DNA of 19,029 nt from Anaerocolumna sp. (GTDB taxonomy: Bacteria > Bacillota > Clostridia > Lachnospirales > Lachnospiraceae): the NCBI GenBank assembly GCA_029256035.1, contig JAQSYR010000003.1:1-19029 (forward strand), written 5' to 3'. The notes beneath the pieces were generated by a model. That model did not search any database. It had not been told where the DNA came from and worked only from the letters and a program-made list of their open reading frames with translations. Below, piece by piece: positions 6,376 to 13,691 of the stretch. The position numbers were made by a program, and so were the translations under genes. Numbering within the stretch: the stretch's first letter is position 1; every line of letters starts with the position of its first letter.

Positions 6376-7089
6376 TTATAGCATGTTATCTACTTTTAAA
6401 ATTAAACCGATTGCATTTTTTGCATTCTCCATATGAGTAATCAGGGCTTGTCTAAGTCCAGCTTCATCCTGATTAAGAATAGCCTGTAGAATTTGTCTAT
6501 GCTCTTCCACTCCTGCAATGGATTTTTCCTTTGATTGTCTGTTGTATATGTAATTACAATAGATGAAAGGGTTTACACTTCGGTAAACATCTATTATTTT
6601 TTTATTTCCTGAACTTTTTAAATATAATTCATGAAATTTATAGTCATAATCATAATTTCCAACAAAACTATCAGTATTCAGGTTTTCATTATTATTATCA
6701 TAAATTTTATGAATTAATTCATAATGCTCCTGTACATTCTGCTGTAACTGCTCTCTTAATGTTTTATTTAGATTTACAGCTTCAATTATTTCTTTGATAT
6801 AATATAGATCCATCATAAGACGAATATCAAAGATTTCACTTGCTTCTTCCACACTCATTTGTCTGACAATCATACCTTGTCTTGGAAAATTCTCAATTAC
6901 CTGCTCCGATATTAATCGGTTTAATGCTAGTTTCACCGGCATCTCACTGGTTCCATATCGTTCTGCAAGTTCTTTTATTCTGATTTTTTCTCCTGGAAGT
7001 AATATGTGATTAACTATATCACCTTTTATATTCTTACTAATTGTTTCAACAAGTGTTTCCTTAACGTCACCTTTTTCATTTTTAACCAT
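6376..7089 (-). CDS. GntR-family (FadR/FCD) transcriptional regulator, copy 1
   Basis: A 237-residue regulator. The winged helix-turn-helix occupies about 14-78, with LPGEKIRIKELAERYG and the recognition helix around MPVKLALNRLI (50-60). The all-helical FCD ligand domain spans about 82-230. The FCD metal-binding set is visible as D149 and H153 in DYKFH, H197 in VEEHRQ and H219 in ITHMEN, so it probably senses a sugar acid through a bound metal. The start ATG has GGGGTGA six bases upstream. It is the first gene of a gntR-gnd operon. A TAATATATTA palindrome overlaps the -10 of its own promoter, which suggests autoregulation. It is clearly paralogous to the regulator at 10155-10847: the two align along their whole length, with nearly the same recognition helix. 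Confidence 0.93.
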   Translation of the reverse strand: MVKNEKGDVKETLVETISKNIKGDIVNHILLPGEKIRIKELAERYGTSEMPVKLALNRLISEQVIENFPRQGMIVRQMSVEEASEIFDIRLMMDLYYIKEIIEAVNLNKTLREQLQQNVQEHYELIHKIYDNNNENLNTDSFVGNYDYDYKFHELYLKSSGNKKIIDVYRSVNPFIYCNYIYNRQSKEKSIAGVEEHRQILQAILNQDEAGLRQALITHMENAKNAIGLILKVDNML

Positions 7090-7139
7090 ACTCAGTCACC
7101 CCATATATTTTACTATTGACTACCTTATCCATAAATTTA

Positions 7140-7173
7140 GTAATATATTACCACTTGTTATCTATTATTTCAA
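7140..7173 (-). promoter_or_regulatory. gntR-gnd promoter with overlapping palindromic operator
   Basis: On the minus strand TTGAAA (7168-7173), a 17-base spacer and TAATAT (7145-7150) form a good sigma-A promoter about 55 bases before gntR. The 12-base perfect palindrome GTAATATATTAC (7140-7151) covers the -10, so a bound repressor would block RNA polymerase. The same core occurs at the other promoters of the island. Promoter and palindrome are seen; repression by the neighbouring GntR proteins is inferred. Confidence 0.75.
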
Positions 7174-7209
7174 GCGGAACTAAGTTTTGGTGAGGCAAGA
7201 TAAATATGT

Positions 7210-7242
7210 AAAAAAGGACCGTTTTTAGATAGTTACGGCCCT
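7210..7242 (-). terminator. Terminator of the aldolase-kinase-dehydrogenase operon
   Basis: On the minus strand AGGGCCGT and ACGGTCCT form an eight-pair stem with one G-U wobble, closed by a 12-base loop and followed by six U. It starts 11 bases after the stop codon of the 2-hydroxyacid dehydrogenase. Confidence 0.88.
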
Positions 7243-7252
7243 TTCTATTTAA

Positions 7253-8206
7253 TTAAACTACTTTAAATTGAAGTTCTCCATCACTAATCTTTGCTGCAGC
7301 ATTTTGAGCGCAGATTAAACTTACGGCACCAATTGCTTCTTTTGAATACATGCCGATATGAGGAGTTATTATTACATTTTCCAGGGAACGAAGTGGGTTT
7401 TCCATTTCCATTGGTTCTTTATCGGATACATCAAGTGCTGCGGCAGCTATCTGTCCAGATACTAAAGCATCATATAAATCGTTCTCATTTACGATACCGC
7501 CACGTGCGGTATTAACTATGTATGCACCTTTTTTCATTCCAGCCATTTCTTTTGCAGATACCATATTTCTTGTTTCTTCTGTAAGTGGTAAATGAGCAGA
7601 TAGAATATCACAACCTTTAATTACCTCATCACAAGAACCTAAAGTTACATACTCTTTGAATTCTTCTGGTACTTCTGTTACATATGGGTCATATGCCAGC
7701 ACTTTCATGCCAAAGCCTTTTGCTCTTCTTGCCACATTTTTAGCAATAGCACCAAATCCAAGTAAACCAAGGGTTTTATAGCAAACGTCACTTCCGATTG
7801 CTGGCTTCCATTCCCCATTTCTTACTCTCTTATCACTAAGTACAATGTTTCTTGAACAAGCAAGCATAAGTCCAAAAGCCAAATCAGCAACTGCATTAGA
7901 ATTTGTTCCTGGAACATTGCATACGGTAATTCCTAATTCCTTTGCTTTTTCAAGATGAATATTATCAAGTCCTGCTCCGTGTTTACAGATAATCTGAAGT
8001 TTTGAACACTTTTCCATTACTTCTTCTGGAAATGGATGGGCGCCAATAATTAAGGCATCATATTCAGGTACTATTTGTTCGAATTCTTCCTGGTTAAAAT
8101 CTTTGCCTTTTAAGGTTATTTCATAACCCGCTTCAAGTAAAACGTTAGTGGGGTCATCATTAATCTGACCAAAGGATCTTGAAGTTATTAACACTTTTTT
8201 ACTCAC
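7253..8206 (-). CDS. D-isomer-specific 2-hydroxyacid dehydrogenase (SerA/GhrB/KguD-like)
   Basis: An NAD(P)-dependent cytoplasmic oxidoreductase that interconverts 2-keto and D-2-hydroxy acids. Catalytic residues are R235 (NTARGG), E264 (SDKEP) and H283 (TPHIG). The nucleotide fold is LGLLGFGAIAKNVA (147-160), with D173 at the end of the second strand favouring NAD. I chose a GTG start at 8206 (317 residues) because AAAGGAG lies just before it and the protein then begins VSKKVLITS like its relatives. A longer frame upstream only overlaps the kinase. The gene overlaps the kinase stop by eight bases, so they are translationally coupled. Automatic pipelines would call this phosphoglycerate dehydrogenase, but there is no serine-pathway context and no regulatory ACT-like domain. 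Here a ketoaldonate role, such as 2-ketogluconate or its 6-phosphate to (phospho)gluconate feeding gnd, is more likely. That is inference. Confidence 0.9.
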   Translation of the reverse strand: MSKKVLITSRSFGQINDDPTNVLLEAGYEITLKGKDFNQEEFEQIVPEYDALIIGAHPFPEEVMEKCSKLQIICKHGAGLDNIHLEKAKELGITVCNVPGTNSNAVADLAFGLMLACSRNIVLSDKRVRNGEWKPAIGSDVCYKTLGLLGFGAIAKNVARRAKGFGMKVLAYDPYVTEVPEEFKEYVTLGSCDEVIKGCDILSAHLPLTEETRNMVSAKEMAGMKKGAYIVNTARGGIVNENDLYDALVSGQIAAAALDVSDKEPMEMENPLRSLENVIITPHIGMYSKEAIGAVSLICAQNAAAKISDGELQFKVV

Positions 8207-9197
8207 GTTTGTCTCCTTTCTTTTCGATGATCTTTTTAAGTCCATCGATTGCATAGCTTCTAGACTCAGATATTGGAAGCCATTTAATATTTTTAATATA
8301 GTTACAATCTTCAAATATAATAGAAAACAGGCGGAACATAAACTCATCTGATACAATAGCTACTGTGTCGCACTCTTTCCAGTAATGTTCTATATAATAT
8401 TCTAAAGATTCCCTTACACCACCACTTACAACACCTTCTGCATAGGAAAATCTGTCCTGTTCACTGCCCTCATTGAAAAGTCGCATGGCATGGCAAATAT
8501 AAATTGCACGATTAAAGCCAAACTTTTTCAGATTCTCTACCCCTTTTTTCACCATTTCAGGGCTTAAATCCTTACTATCTGCACTTAAGATTGGTGATAG
8601 AATGGTAGAAGTTTTTAATGCATGAAATAACTCCCCGGTAAAATTAGATATAATTCCTATAATCTGATCATTTTGCACATAGGTAACATGAGTATGGGAT
8701 CCCGGAAGTATAAGGGCAATGTTCTTGCTTTCACTAATCTTATTCAGTTCCTCCAAGGTACCAATAATCTCTATTTCTTCCCCACGCATATTATTCACAT
8801 AGGTAATGTCATCATTTACAGTCTTTAACCCAGGGACAAGGTAAATGTTCTTATGGAACAGTTTGTCTTCATAATGGCAATACAGACTGTCTGCAAAATT
8901 CTGAATTGTCATGGGCAGCTTTAGATGAGGTACTTCCTTTAAACCATAGGGAGAGGTAATCATTCCAGAAGCATATATATCTTTAATTTGTTCTTCTGAA
9001 ATTCCTGTTTTATCAAGAACCTCATCATATAATTTCTTCATACCTTCAATCAGCACCATGTTACTGCCGGCGATTGCAGAGTCTTTAGAACCAACGCCTA
9101 ATTTTGCTGTATATAACGCCTTATATTCTTTATCCAGTAAATATACTCGGGTATTTGACGTACCAGAATCATAATAAATTATGTATTTTTCTTTCAT
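8199..9197 (-). CDS. dgoK: 2-dehydro-3-deoxygalactonokinase family sugar-acid kinase (DgoK-like)
   Basis: A 332-residue ATP-dependent kinase of the DgoK family (actin-like ATPase fold), which phosphorylates 2-keto-3-deoxygalactonate at C6. The phosphate-1 loop is YYDSGTSNTRVYLLD (8-22). The family signatures VPGLKTVNDD, NMRGEE, LPGSHTHV and FTGELFHAL are in the right order. It sits one base after the aldolase stop, with AAAGGG as ribosome site inside the aldolase gene, and it overlaps the dehydrogenase that follows. The order aldolase-kinase mirrors dgoA-dgoK of galactonate metabolism, where the kinase product is the aldolase substrate. No galactonate dehydratase is visible nearby, and the hydroxyacid dehydrogenase partner is not standard for that route. 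The true substrate could therefore be another 2-keto or 2-keto-3-deoxy sugar acid. Confidence 0.88.
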   Translation of the reverse strand: MKEKYIIYYDSGTSNTRVYLLDKEYKALYTAKLGVGSKDSAIAGSNMVLIEGMKKLYDEVLDKTGISEEQIKDIYASGMITSPYGLKEVPHLKLPMTIQNFADSLYCHYEDKLFHKNIYLVPGLKTVNDDITYVNNMRGEEIEIIGTLEELNKISESKNIALILPGSHTHVTYVQNDQIIGIISNFTGELFHALKTSTILSPILSADSKDLSPEMVKKGVENLKKFGFNRAIYICHAMRLFNEGSEQDRFSYAEGVVSGGVRESLEYYIEHYWKECDTVAIVSDEFMFRLFSIIFEDCNYIKNIKWLPISESRSYAIDGLKKIIEKKGDKRE

Positions 9198-9198
9198 T

Positions 9199-9852
9199 TT
9201 ATAGGCCCTTTAATGCTTCAACATATTCTTTTGCTACTGCAGTAATTTCATCAAATTTTCCTTCATTTACTAGTTTTGGACTAACTAAATTACCGCCTAC
9301 ACCAACTCCTACTGCACCAGCTTTAATAAATGCAGCGCAGTTAGAAGGATTTACACTTCCTACTGCTGTTACTGGTATATGTTTTAAAGGAGCCTTAACT
9401 GCTTTGATATAATCTGCGCCAAGAACTCCGGCAGGGAATAACTTAATGATATCAGCACCATAGGAATAACCACTGGCTGCTTCTGTAGGTGTCATTGCAC
9501 CTGGGATCGATACTTTGCCAAGTTTTTTTGTTTCTTTAATAACTGCTTCATCTACATTGGGAGCAAGAATATATTCTGCGCCAGCATTTACTGCCTGGTT
9601 TACCTGTTCTACGGTCATAACAGTTCCAGCGCCTACACAGACTTTATCACCAAAATGTTCTGCAATCTTAGAAATTGATACTAATGTATCTTTCGCTGCT
9701 TCCTCACTAGATTGATCAAAAGTAACTTCAACACAGCGTATTCCCCCTGCAACCATTGCATCTACAAGGTTTATTATCTTATCACTTGAAATTCCTCTTA
9801 CAATTGCAACTATTTTAGCTTCTAATAGTGTATCTAATATCTTCTTTGACAT
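9199..9852 (-). CDS. KDPG/KDPGal-type aldolase (DgoA-like), paralogue 2
   Basis: A 217-residue class I aldolase of the Eda/DgoA family. R19 (AIVRG), E42 (VEVTFDQ) and the Schiff-base lysine K137 (DIIKLFPAG) are present. It differs from the other two aldolases here: it lacks the KFFPA and PTGG blocks of E. coli Eda and has KLFPA, TAVGSVNPSN and GVGGNLV, closer to the galactonate-type DgoA branch. It is the first gene of the operon with the DgoK-like kinase and the hydroxyacid dehydrogenase. It should cleave the phosphorylated product of that kinase to pyruvate and glyceraldehyde 3-phosphate. AAAAGGAG precedes the ATG. Upstream lies a strong promoter overlaid by three palindromes at 21-bp spacing, divergent from a GntR gene. 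Confidence 0.92.
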   Translation of the reverse strand: MSKKILDTLLEAKIVAIVRGISSDKIINLVDAMVAGGIRCVEVTFDQSSEEAAKDTLVSISKIAEHFGDKVCVGAGTVMTVEQVNQAVNAGAEYILAPNVDEAVIKETKKLGKVSIPGAMTPTEAASGYSYGADIIKLFPAGVLGADYIKAVKAPLKHIPVTAVGSVNPSNCAAFIKAGAVGVGVGGNLVSPKLVNEGKFDEITAVAKEYVEALKGL

Positions 9853-9889
9853 ATATCTTTCTCCTTTTCAATATAATATTTTTATTGCG

Positions 9890-9962
9890 TAATAATATAT
9901 TATATGTGCCTAATAATATATTATTATAATAAGATAATATATTTTATCTCTTAAAATGTCAA
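9890..9962 (-). promoter_or_regulatory. Aldolase-kinase operon promoter with three phased palindromic operators
   Basis: On the minus strand TTGACA (9957-9962), a 17-base spacer and TATTAT (9934-9939) form a near-consensus promoter. The palindrome TAATATATTA occurs at 9893-9902 and 9914-9923, with a nine-of-ten match (TAATATATTT) at 9935-9944. Start-to-start spacing is exactly 21 bp both times, two helical turns, so the sites face the same side of the helix. The first two copies belong to an identical 14-base repeat (9890-9903 and 9911-9924). One copy covers the -10 and the other two lie over and after the likely start site. This arrangement fits cooperative repression by a dimeric GntR protein. 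Confidence 0.78.
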
Positions 9963-10016
9963 CAACAAAAAATATTTAAATAATTGATTTTCCCATAGAT
10001 AAAATATACAAAACCA

Positions 10017-10060
10017 TTGAAAAAAAATATTATTAGTGCTATTATTTATTTAATATATAT
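10017..10060 (+). promoter_or_regulatory. Promoter of the divergent gntR gene
   Basis: TTGAAA (10017-10022), a 17-base spacer and TATTAT (10040-10045) make a good promoter reading towards the GntR gene at 10155. TAATATATAT (10051-10060), related to the operator core but with two mismatches, follows at about the start site. It might allow weaker autoregulation. The leader to the start codon is about 100 bases, and I see no strong structure in it. Confidence 0.6.
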
Positions 10061-10154
10061 CATTTGGTACATTACATGTTGATTTAACGTTAAAATGTTT
10101 GTGCCTCTAATCATATTTTCTTCAATGATCACAACACCAATTAGGAGGATATTT

Positions 10155-10847
10155 ATGGAAAACAAGGTAACCAAAACAACCCTCGTAGATTCAATTACCG
10201 AGCGCATTCGCAAAGACATTACAATGCATATACTAGTTCCTGGCGATAAGATTAATTTAAAAGAACTTAGTGACAGATATGGTGCCAGTGAGACACCTGT
10301 TCGTCTGGCTCTAAACCGCCTTATTACAGAAAATGTTATTGAAAACTTTCCAAGACTTGGTATGCGTATCAAGCCATTAAATCCCAATACTGCCAGTGAA
10401 ACCTTTGATCTTAGGCTTATGATGGAATTATATTATACGAAAGAAATCATCGCTTCCTTTAAACTAAACAGCGCTCTTAAAGATAAAATAACTCAAAACG
10501 TGGAAGAGCATATGGCAACTATACAAACTCTGACACCAGACTCACCTGTTGAGGATTATCTGAAAAATTATAACTTTGATATGGAATTTCATAGTTTATA
10601 CTTAAAAGGTTCTGGTAATGAAATGCTTTTAGATTTATACCACCATATTAATCCATTTTTATATATAAACTATATTTATCGCAGACAATCCCAGGAACGT
10701 ATCATTGCCGGAGTAGTGGAACATAAAGAAATTATGAATGCTATTTTAGACGGAGATGAAGCTTTGCTTCGTGAAAAAATAACTGCACATATTGAGAATT
10801 CTAAAAAATCTGTTACTATGATTTTAAAAATTGAAAATATAGTGTAA
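10155..10847 (+). CDS. GntR-family (FadR/FCD) transcriptional regulator, copy 2
   Basis: A 230-residue regulator that is divergent from the aldolase-kinase operon. The winged helix-turn-helix is at about 10-72 (LVPGDKINLKELSDRYG, then TPVRLALNRLI at 47-57). The FCD domain follows, with the metal-binding set D142, H146 (DMEFH), H190 (VVEHKE) and H212 (AHIENS). I placed the start at 10155 because AGGAGG lies 7 bases before it; an ATG at 10095 would add an unrelated 20-residue leader. It shares blocks such as VIENFPR, DLRLMMELYY and NPFLY with the regulator at 6376-7089, so the pair arose by duplication and probably bind the same TAATATATTA sites. They may respond to different inducers or form mixed dimers. 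Which promoters each controls cannot be told from sequence. Confidence 0.94.
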   Translation: MENKVTKTTLVDSITERIRKDITMHILVPGDKINLKELSDRYGASETPVRLALNRLITENVIENFPRLGMRIKPLNPNTASETFDLRLMMELYYTKEIIASFKLNSALKDKITQNVEEHMATIQTLTPDSPVEDYLKNYNFDMEFHSLYLKGSGNEMLLDLYHHINPFLYINYIYRRQSQERIIAGVVEHKEIMNAILDGDEALLREKITAHIENSKKSVTMILKIENIV

Positions 10848-10882
10848 ATTATTTTTTCTAATACTCCCTGCCTTATAGTTAG

Positions 10883-10920
10883 AAAGCAGTATATGCCATG
10901 TGGCACATACTGCTTTTCTT
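10883..10920. terminator. Bidirectional terminator between gntR and the SDR gene
   Basis: Fifteen-base arms (10883-10897 and 10902-10916) with a four-base loop pair except for one position, which is A-C on the plus strand and a G-U wobble on the minus strand. TTTTCTTTT follows on the plus strand, and three U followed by C follow on the minus strand. It lies between two converging genes and can end both transcripts. Confidence 0.85.
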
Positions 10921-10952
10921 TTAGTATACAGCAGTCTTACGAAAGCATAAAA

Positions 10953-11714
10953 CTATCTTGATAAGTAACCACCGTCACATGGAATAATTGCACCATTTAA
11001 ATAATCAGATGCATCAGATGATAAAAATACTACTAAACCTTTCATATCATCAGGAGTTCCCCATCTGTGAGCTGGAATACGAGCAAGAATTTCTGTATTT
11101 CTGTTATCATCATTAATAAGGGCTGTATTCATTTCTGTAGCCATATAACCTGGAGCAATTGCATTTACTGTAATTCCTTTGCTTGCCCATTCGTTGGAAA
11201 GTGCTTTTGTTAACTGAGCAACGCCACCTTTACTTGCTGCATAAGCAGGTACTGTATAACCGCCAAAGAAGCTAAGCATAGATGCGATGTTAACAATTTT
11301 ACCTTTGGATTGCTGTTTGATAAATTGCTGTCCTGCTAACTGGTCAAGCATAAATACAGCATTTAAGTTAATATTAATAACTGCATCCCAATCTTCTACT
11401 GGGAATTCTTCAGAAAAGTGTCTTTTTTGAATACCTGCCGCTGGAACAAGAATATCTAATCTTCCTCCTAATTTTTCAACAGCTTCGCCAAAAGCTTTCC
11501 TTAACTGATCTCTGTCACCAAGGTTTGCTAAAACTGCGTGGCATTTATATCCTTTTTCTACAAAGCCAGCTGCAACCTCAACCGCTTTTGGATTAATATC
11601 GATAATACATACTTCTGCTCCTGATTCCATAAGGCCTTCTGCCATTCCGTATGCTAACCCCTGTGCTGCTCCTGTTACAATTGCTTTTCTTCCTGTAATG
11701 TCAAATAAATTCAT
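10953..11714 (-). CDS. Short-chain dehydrogenase, KduD / 5-ketogluconate-reductase (IdnO) type
   Basis: A 253-residue classical SDR oxidoreductase. The catalytic S145 lies in NIASMLSF and the Y158-x3-K162 pair in AYAASKGG. The stretch NIASMLSF-GG, NAIAPGYMAT and the C-terminal DGGYLSR match E. coli KduD (2-deoxy-D-gluconate 3-dehydrogenase / diketo sugar-acid reductase). GIQKRHFSEEFP is more like IdnO (5-keto-D-gluconate 5-reductase). The cofactor regions depart from the textbook: the TGxxxGxG loop is TGAAQGLA (last glycine to alanine, residue 21), and NNAG is PAAG (91-94). It is the last gene of the TRAP operon, 22 bases after the third aldolase, with GGAGG before the ATG. In this setting it likely reduces a keto sugar acid, made by the zinc dehydrogenase or imported, to gluconate or 2-keto-3-deoxygluconate. 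Confidence 0.9.
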   Translation of the reverse strand: MNLFDITGRKAIVTGAAQGLAYGMAEGLMESGAEVCIIDINPKAVEVAAGFVEKGYKCHAVLANLGDRDQLRKAFGEAVEKLGGRLDILVPAAGIQKRHFSEEFPVEDWDAVININLNAVFMLDQLAGQQFIKQQSKGKIVNIASMLSFFGGYTVPAYAASKGGVAQLTKALSNEWASKGITVNAIAPGYMATEMNTALINDDNRNTEILARIPAHRWGTPDDMKGLVVFLSSDASDYLNGAIIPCDGGYLSR

Positions 11715-11736
11715 AATTTGCCTCCAAGTTTTATTA

Positions 11737-12357
11737 TTATTTTACTAAATTGACAGCTTCTGCAGTTAATTTTTCTATCTCATCAAACCTGTGCCCGCTT
11801 ATGAGAGAATCTTTTACCATCCAGCTGCCACCACAAGCTATAATCTGTGGATTTGCTAAGTATTCAAGAATATTAGAGGTACTTACTCCACCAGTTGGCA
11901 TAAACTTCATTTTAGGGAATGGTCCTAAAAGTGCTTTAATCGTATCTAGTCCACCAAATTGAGCCGCAGGGAAGAATTTCGCTACAGGCAGTTTATATTC
12001 TACTACAGACATTAATTCTGCAGGAGTACAAGCGCCGGGGAAAATAGGCATATTATTTGCTATAGCGAATTCGGTTATTTTTTGGTTGAATCCTGGTGTT
12101 ACGATAAATTTAGCACCTGCATCTTTTGCTTTTTGTGCCTGTTCTACAGTTGTAACGGTTCCTGCTCCCACAAGCATCTCAGGAAATTGAAGCATTTCCT
12201 TAATTGCTTCCTCAGCTGCGTCCGTTCTGAACGTTACTTCTGCAACAGGAAGACCCCCTGCTATTAACGCTTTTGCCAAAGGTGCTGCATCAGCAGCATT
12301 ATTTATCACTACGACAGGAACTATTTTAAGTTCCTCGATTCTTTTAATAACGTCCAT
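11737..12357 (-). CDS. eda: KDPG/KHG aldolase (Eda), paralogue 3
   Basis: A class I aldolase that makes pyruvate and glyceraldehyde 3-phosphate from KDPG, the last Entner-Doudoroff step. Counting from the first of two adjacent methionines, E41 and R45 lie in AEVTFRT, the Schiff-base lysine is K128 in VAKFFPA, and PTGG plus GGSW (phosphate-binding serine kept) complete the classical Eda set. It is the most E. coli-like of the three paralogues. Of the two adjacent ATG codons (12360 and 12357) I prefer the second: GGAGG (12364-12368) is six bases from it but only three from the first. It lies between dctM and the SDR gene in the TRAP operon, so its substrate should derive from what the transporter imports. 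No gluconate dehydratase accompanies it here. Confidence 0.93.
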   Translation of the reverse strand: MDVIKRIEELKIVPVVVINNAADAAPLAKALIAGGLPVAEVTFRTDAAEEAIKEMLQFPEMLVGAGTVTTVEQAQKAKDAGAKFIVTPGFNQKITEFAIANNMPIFPGACTPAELMSVVEYKLPVAKFFPAAQFGGLDTIKALLGPFPKMKFMPTGGVSTSNILEYLANPQIIACGGSWMVKDSLISGHRFDEIEKLTAEAVNLVK

Positions 12358-12399
12358 CATTTACCTCCAAATATTTCACATGTTTATACTTGTAACTTT

Positions 12400-13689
12400 T
12401 TATTTCAGACCAAGGACAATTCTTGGCAATGTCATTGAGATTGCTGGTATATAGGTAATGAGTAACAGACATACAATCATTACTATAATAAACATGATAA
12501 TACCTTGTATTACAGTATTTAATTCTTCTCGTCCTACACGGGCCGCAACAAACAGGTTGATTCCCAGAGGAGGAGTTATGAAACCAATTGCAAGGTTAAC
12601 TACCATAATAATACCAAAGTGAATTGGACTTAATCCGATGGAAAGTGCAATAGGTAGTAAGATTGGTGATAATACTAACATTGCAGGGGTGGTATCCATA
12701 AAGCATCCTACGATAAGTAGAAGTACATTAATAAGAATTAACAGGATAAAGCCATTATCTGTTACACCCATAATTGATTCTGAAATCATTACAGGAATCT
12801 TTTGAATGGTAAGAATCTTTGCAAATGCAGTTGCACATCCGATAATAACCATAGTAGTACCGGTTGTGGAGCAAGAATTTGCAATGGTTGCATAAAGACT
12901 CTTAAGATTTAATTCTTTATGTATGAATACACCACATACAAATGCATAAACTGCTGCTACAGCAGCTGCTTCTGTAGGAGTAAAGATTCCAGCATAAATA
13001 CCACCAAGAATAATAATTGGGTTAATTAATGCCCATTTTGCATCCCATACTACTAGAAGTTTCTCTTTCATGGTGTAATGTTTATCATCACCCTTCCAGC
13101 CTTGTTTCTTACAATAGAAGTAGGAAAGAGCAATTAAAGCACCACCGATTAAGAAACCAGGACCAAAACCTGCCATAAACATACCACTTATAGAGGTACT
13201 TGTTGCTACACCATATACTACCATTGGTATACTTGGAGGGATAATAACTCCAATAGAACCAGCACATGCGATTAAAGCAAGGGTAAATTTCTTACTGTAG
13301 CCTTTTTCTAACATAGTTGGTACAACCATGGCACCAACTGCTGCAACAGTTGCAGGTCCGGAACCAGATACTGCTGCAAAGAACATACAAACAACAACAG
13401 TTACAATTGCAAGTCCACCTGTTATTCTGCCAAGGAATGCATTGGCAACGTTTAGAATACGTCTTGATACACCACCGGCACCCATTAAATCACCGGCAAG
13501 AATAAATAAAGGAATTGCCATAAGAGGGAAAGAGTCAGCACCAGTAACAAGATTTTGAACGATGTAAGTTCCGGATAACCTGCCTTCTACTAAGATAGCA
13601 GCAAGAGAGGAAAGACCAATTGCCATGCCTACGGGCACATTAAGTATTAAGAATAAAATTAAGCCTATAAATAAAACTGCACTAACCAT
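12400..13689 (-). CDS. dctM: TRAP transporter large permease subunit DctM
   Basis: A 429-residue membrane protein of the usual DctM length, with about 12 hydrophobic helices. Family blocks are visible: LNVPVGMAIGLSS near the N-terminus, IPLFILAGDLM, the SGSGPATVAAVGAMVVPTM loop, IGVIIPPSIPM, GCFMDTTPAMLVLSPILLP and GFITPPLGINLFVA. It is the sodium-driven transport channel that takes the ligand from DctP. It begins two bases after the dctQ stop, with GGAGGAGG inside the end of dctQ, so the two are translationally coupled. The large subunit does not reveal the substrate; the neighbouring catabolic genes point to a sugar acid. Confidence 0.97.
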   Translation of the reverse strand: MVSAVLFIGLILFLILNVPVGMAIGLSSLAAILVEGRLSGTYIVQNLVTGADSFPLMAIPLFILAGDLMGAGGVSRRILNVANAFLGRITGGLAIVTVVVCMFFAAVSGSGPATVAAVGAMVVPTMLEKGYSKKFTLALIACAGSIGVIIPPSIPMVVYGVATSTSISGMFMAGFGPGFLIGGALIALSYFYCKKQGWKGDDKHYTMKEKLLVVWDAKWALINPIIILGGIYAGIFTPTEAAAVAAVYAFVCGVFIHKELNLKSLYATIANSCSTTGTTMVIIGCATAFAKILTIQKIPVMISESIMGVTDNGFILLILINVLLLIVGCFMDTTPAMLVLSPILLPIALSIGLSPIHFGIIMVVNLAIGFITPPLGINLFVAARVGREELNTVIQGIIMFIIVMIVCLLLITYIPAISMTLPRIVLGLK

Positions 13690-13691
13690 AA

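Noticed and set aside
7253..8206. Serine-biosynthetic phosphoglycerate dehydrogenase (SerA)
   Set aside because: The family is shared, but no serC or serB neighbour or C-terminal regulatory domain is present, and the operon is catabolic; a broader 2-hydroxyacid dehydrogenase call is safer.
8207..8356. N-terminal extension of the 2-hydroxyacid dehydrogenase into the kinase gene
   Set aside because: It would overlap the kinase by over 150 bases in another frame. The GTG at 8206 has a clear ribosome site and gives the normal family start.
9890..9948. The repeated TAATAATATATTAT units as a small CRISPR-like or tandem-repeat array
   Set aside because: Units are 14 bases with 7-base gaps and overlay a promoter. 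There are no cas genes or unique spacers, so operator sites explain them better.
10095..10154. ATG at 10095 as the start of the second GntR gene
   Set aside because: The extra 20 residues are hydrophobic and foreign to the family, and AGGAGG is placed for the ATG at 10155.
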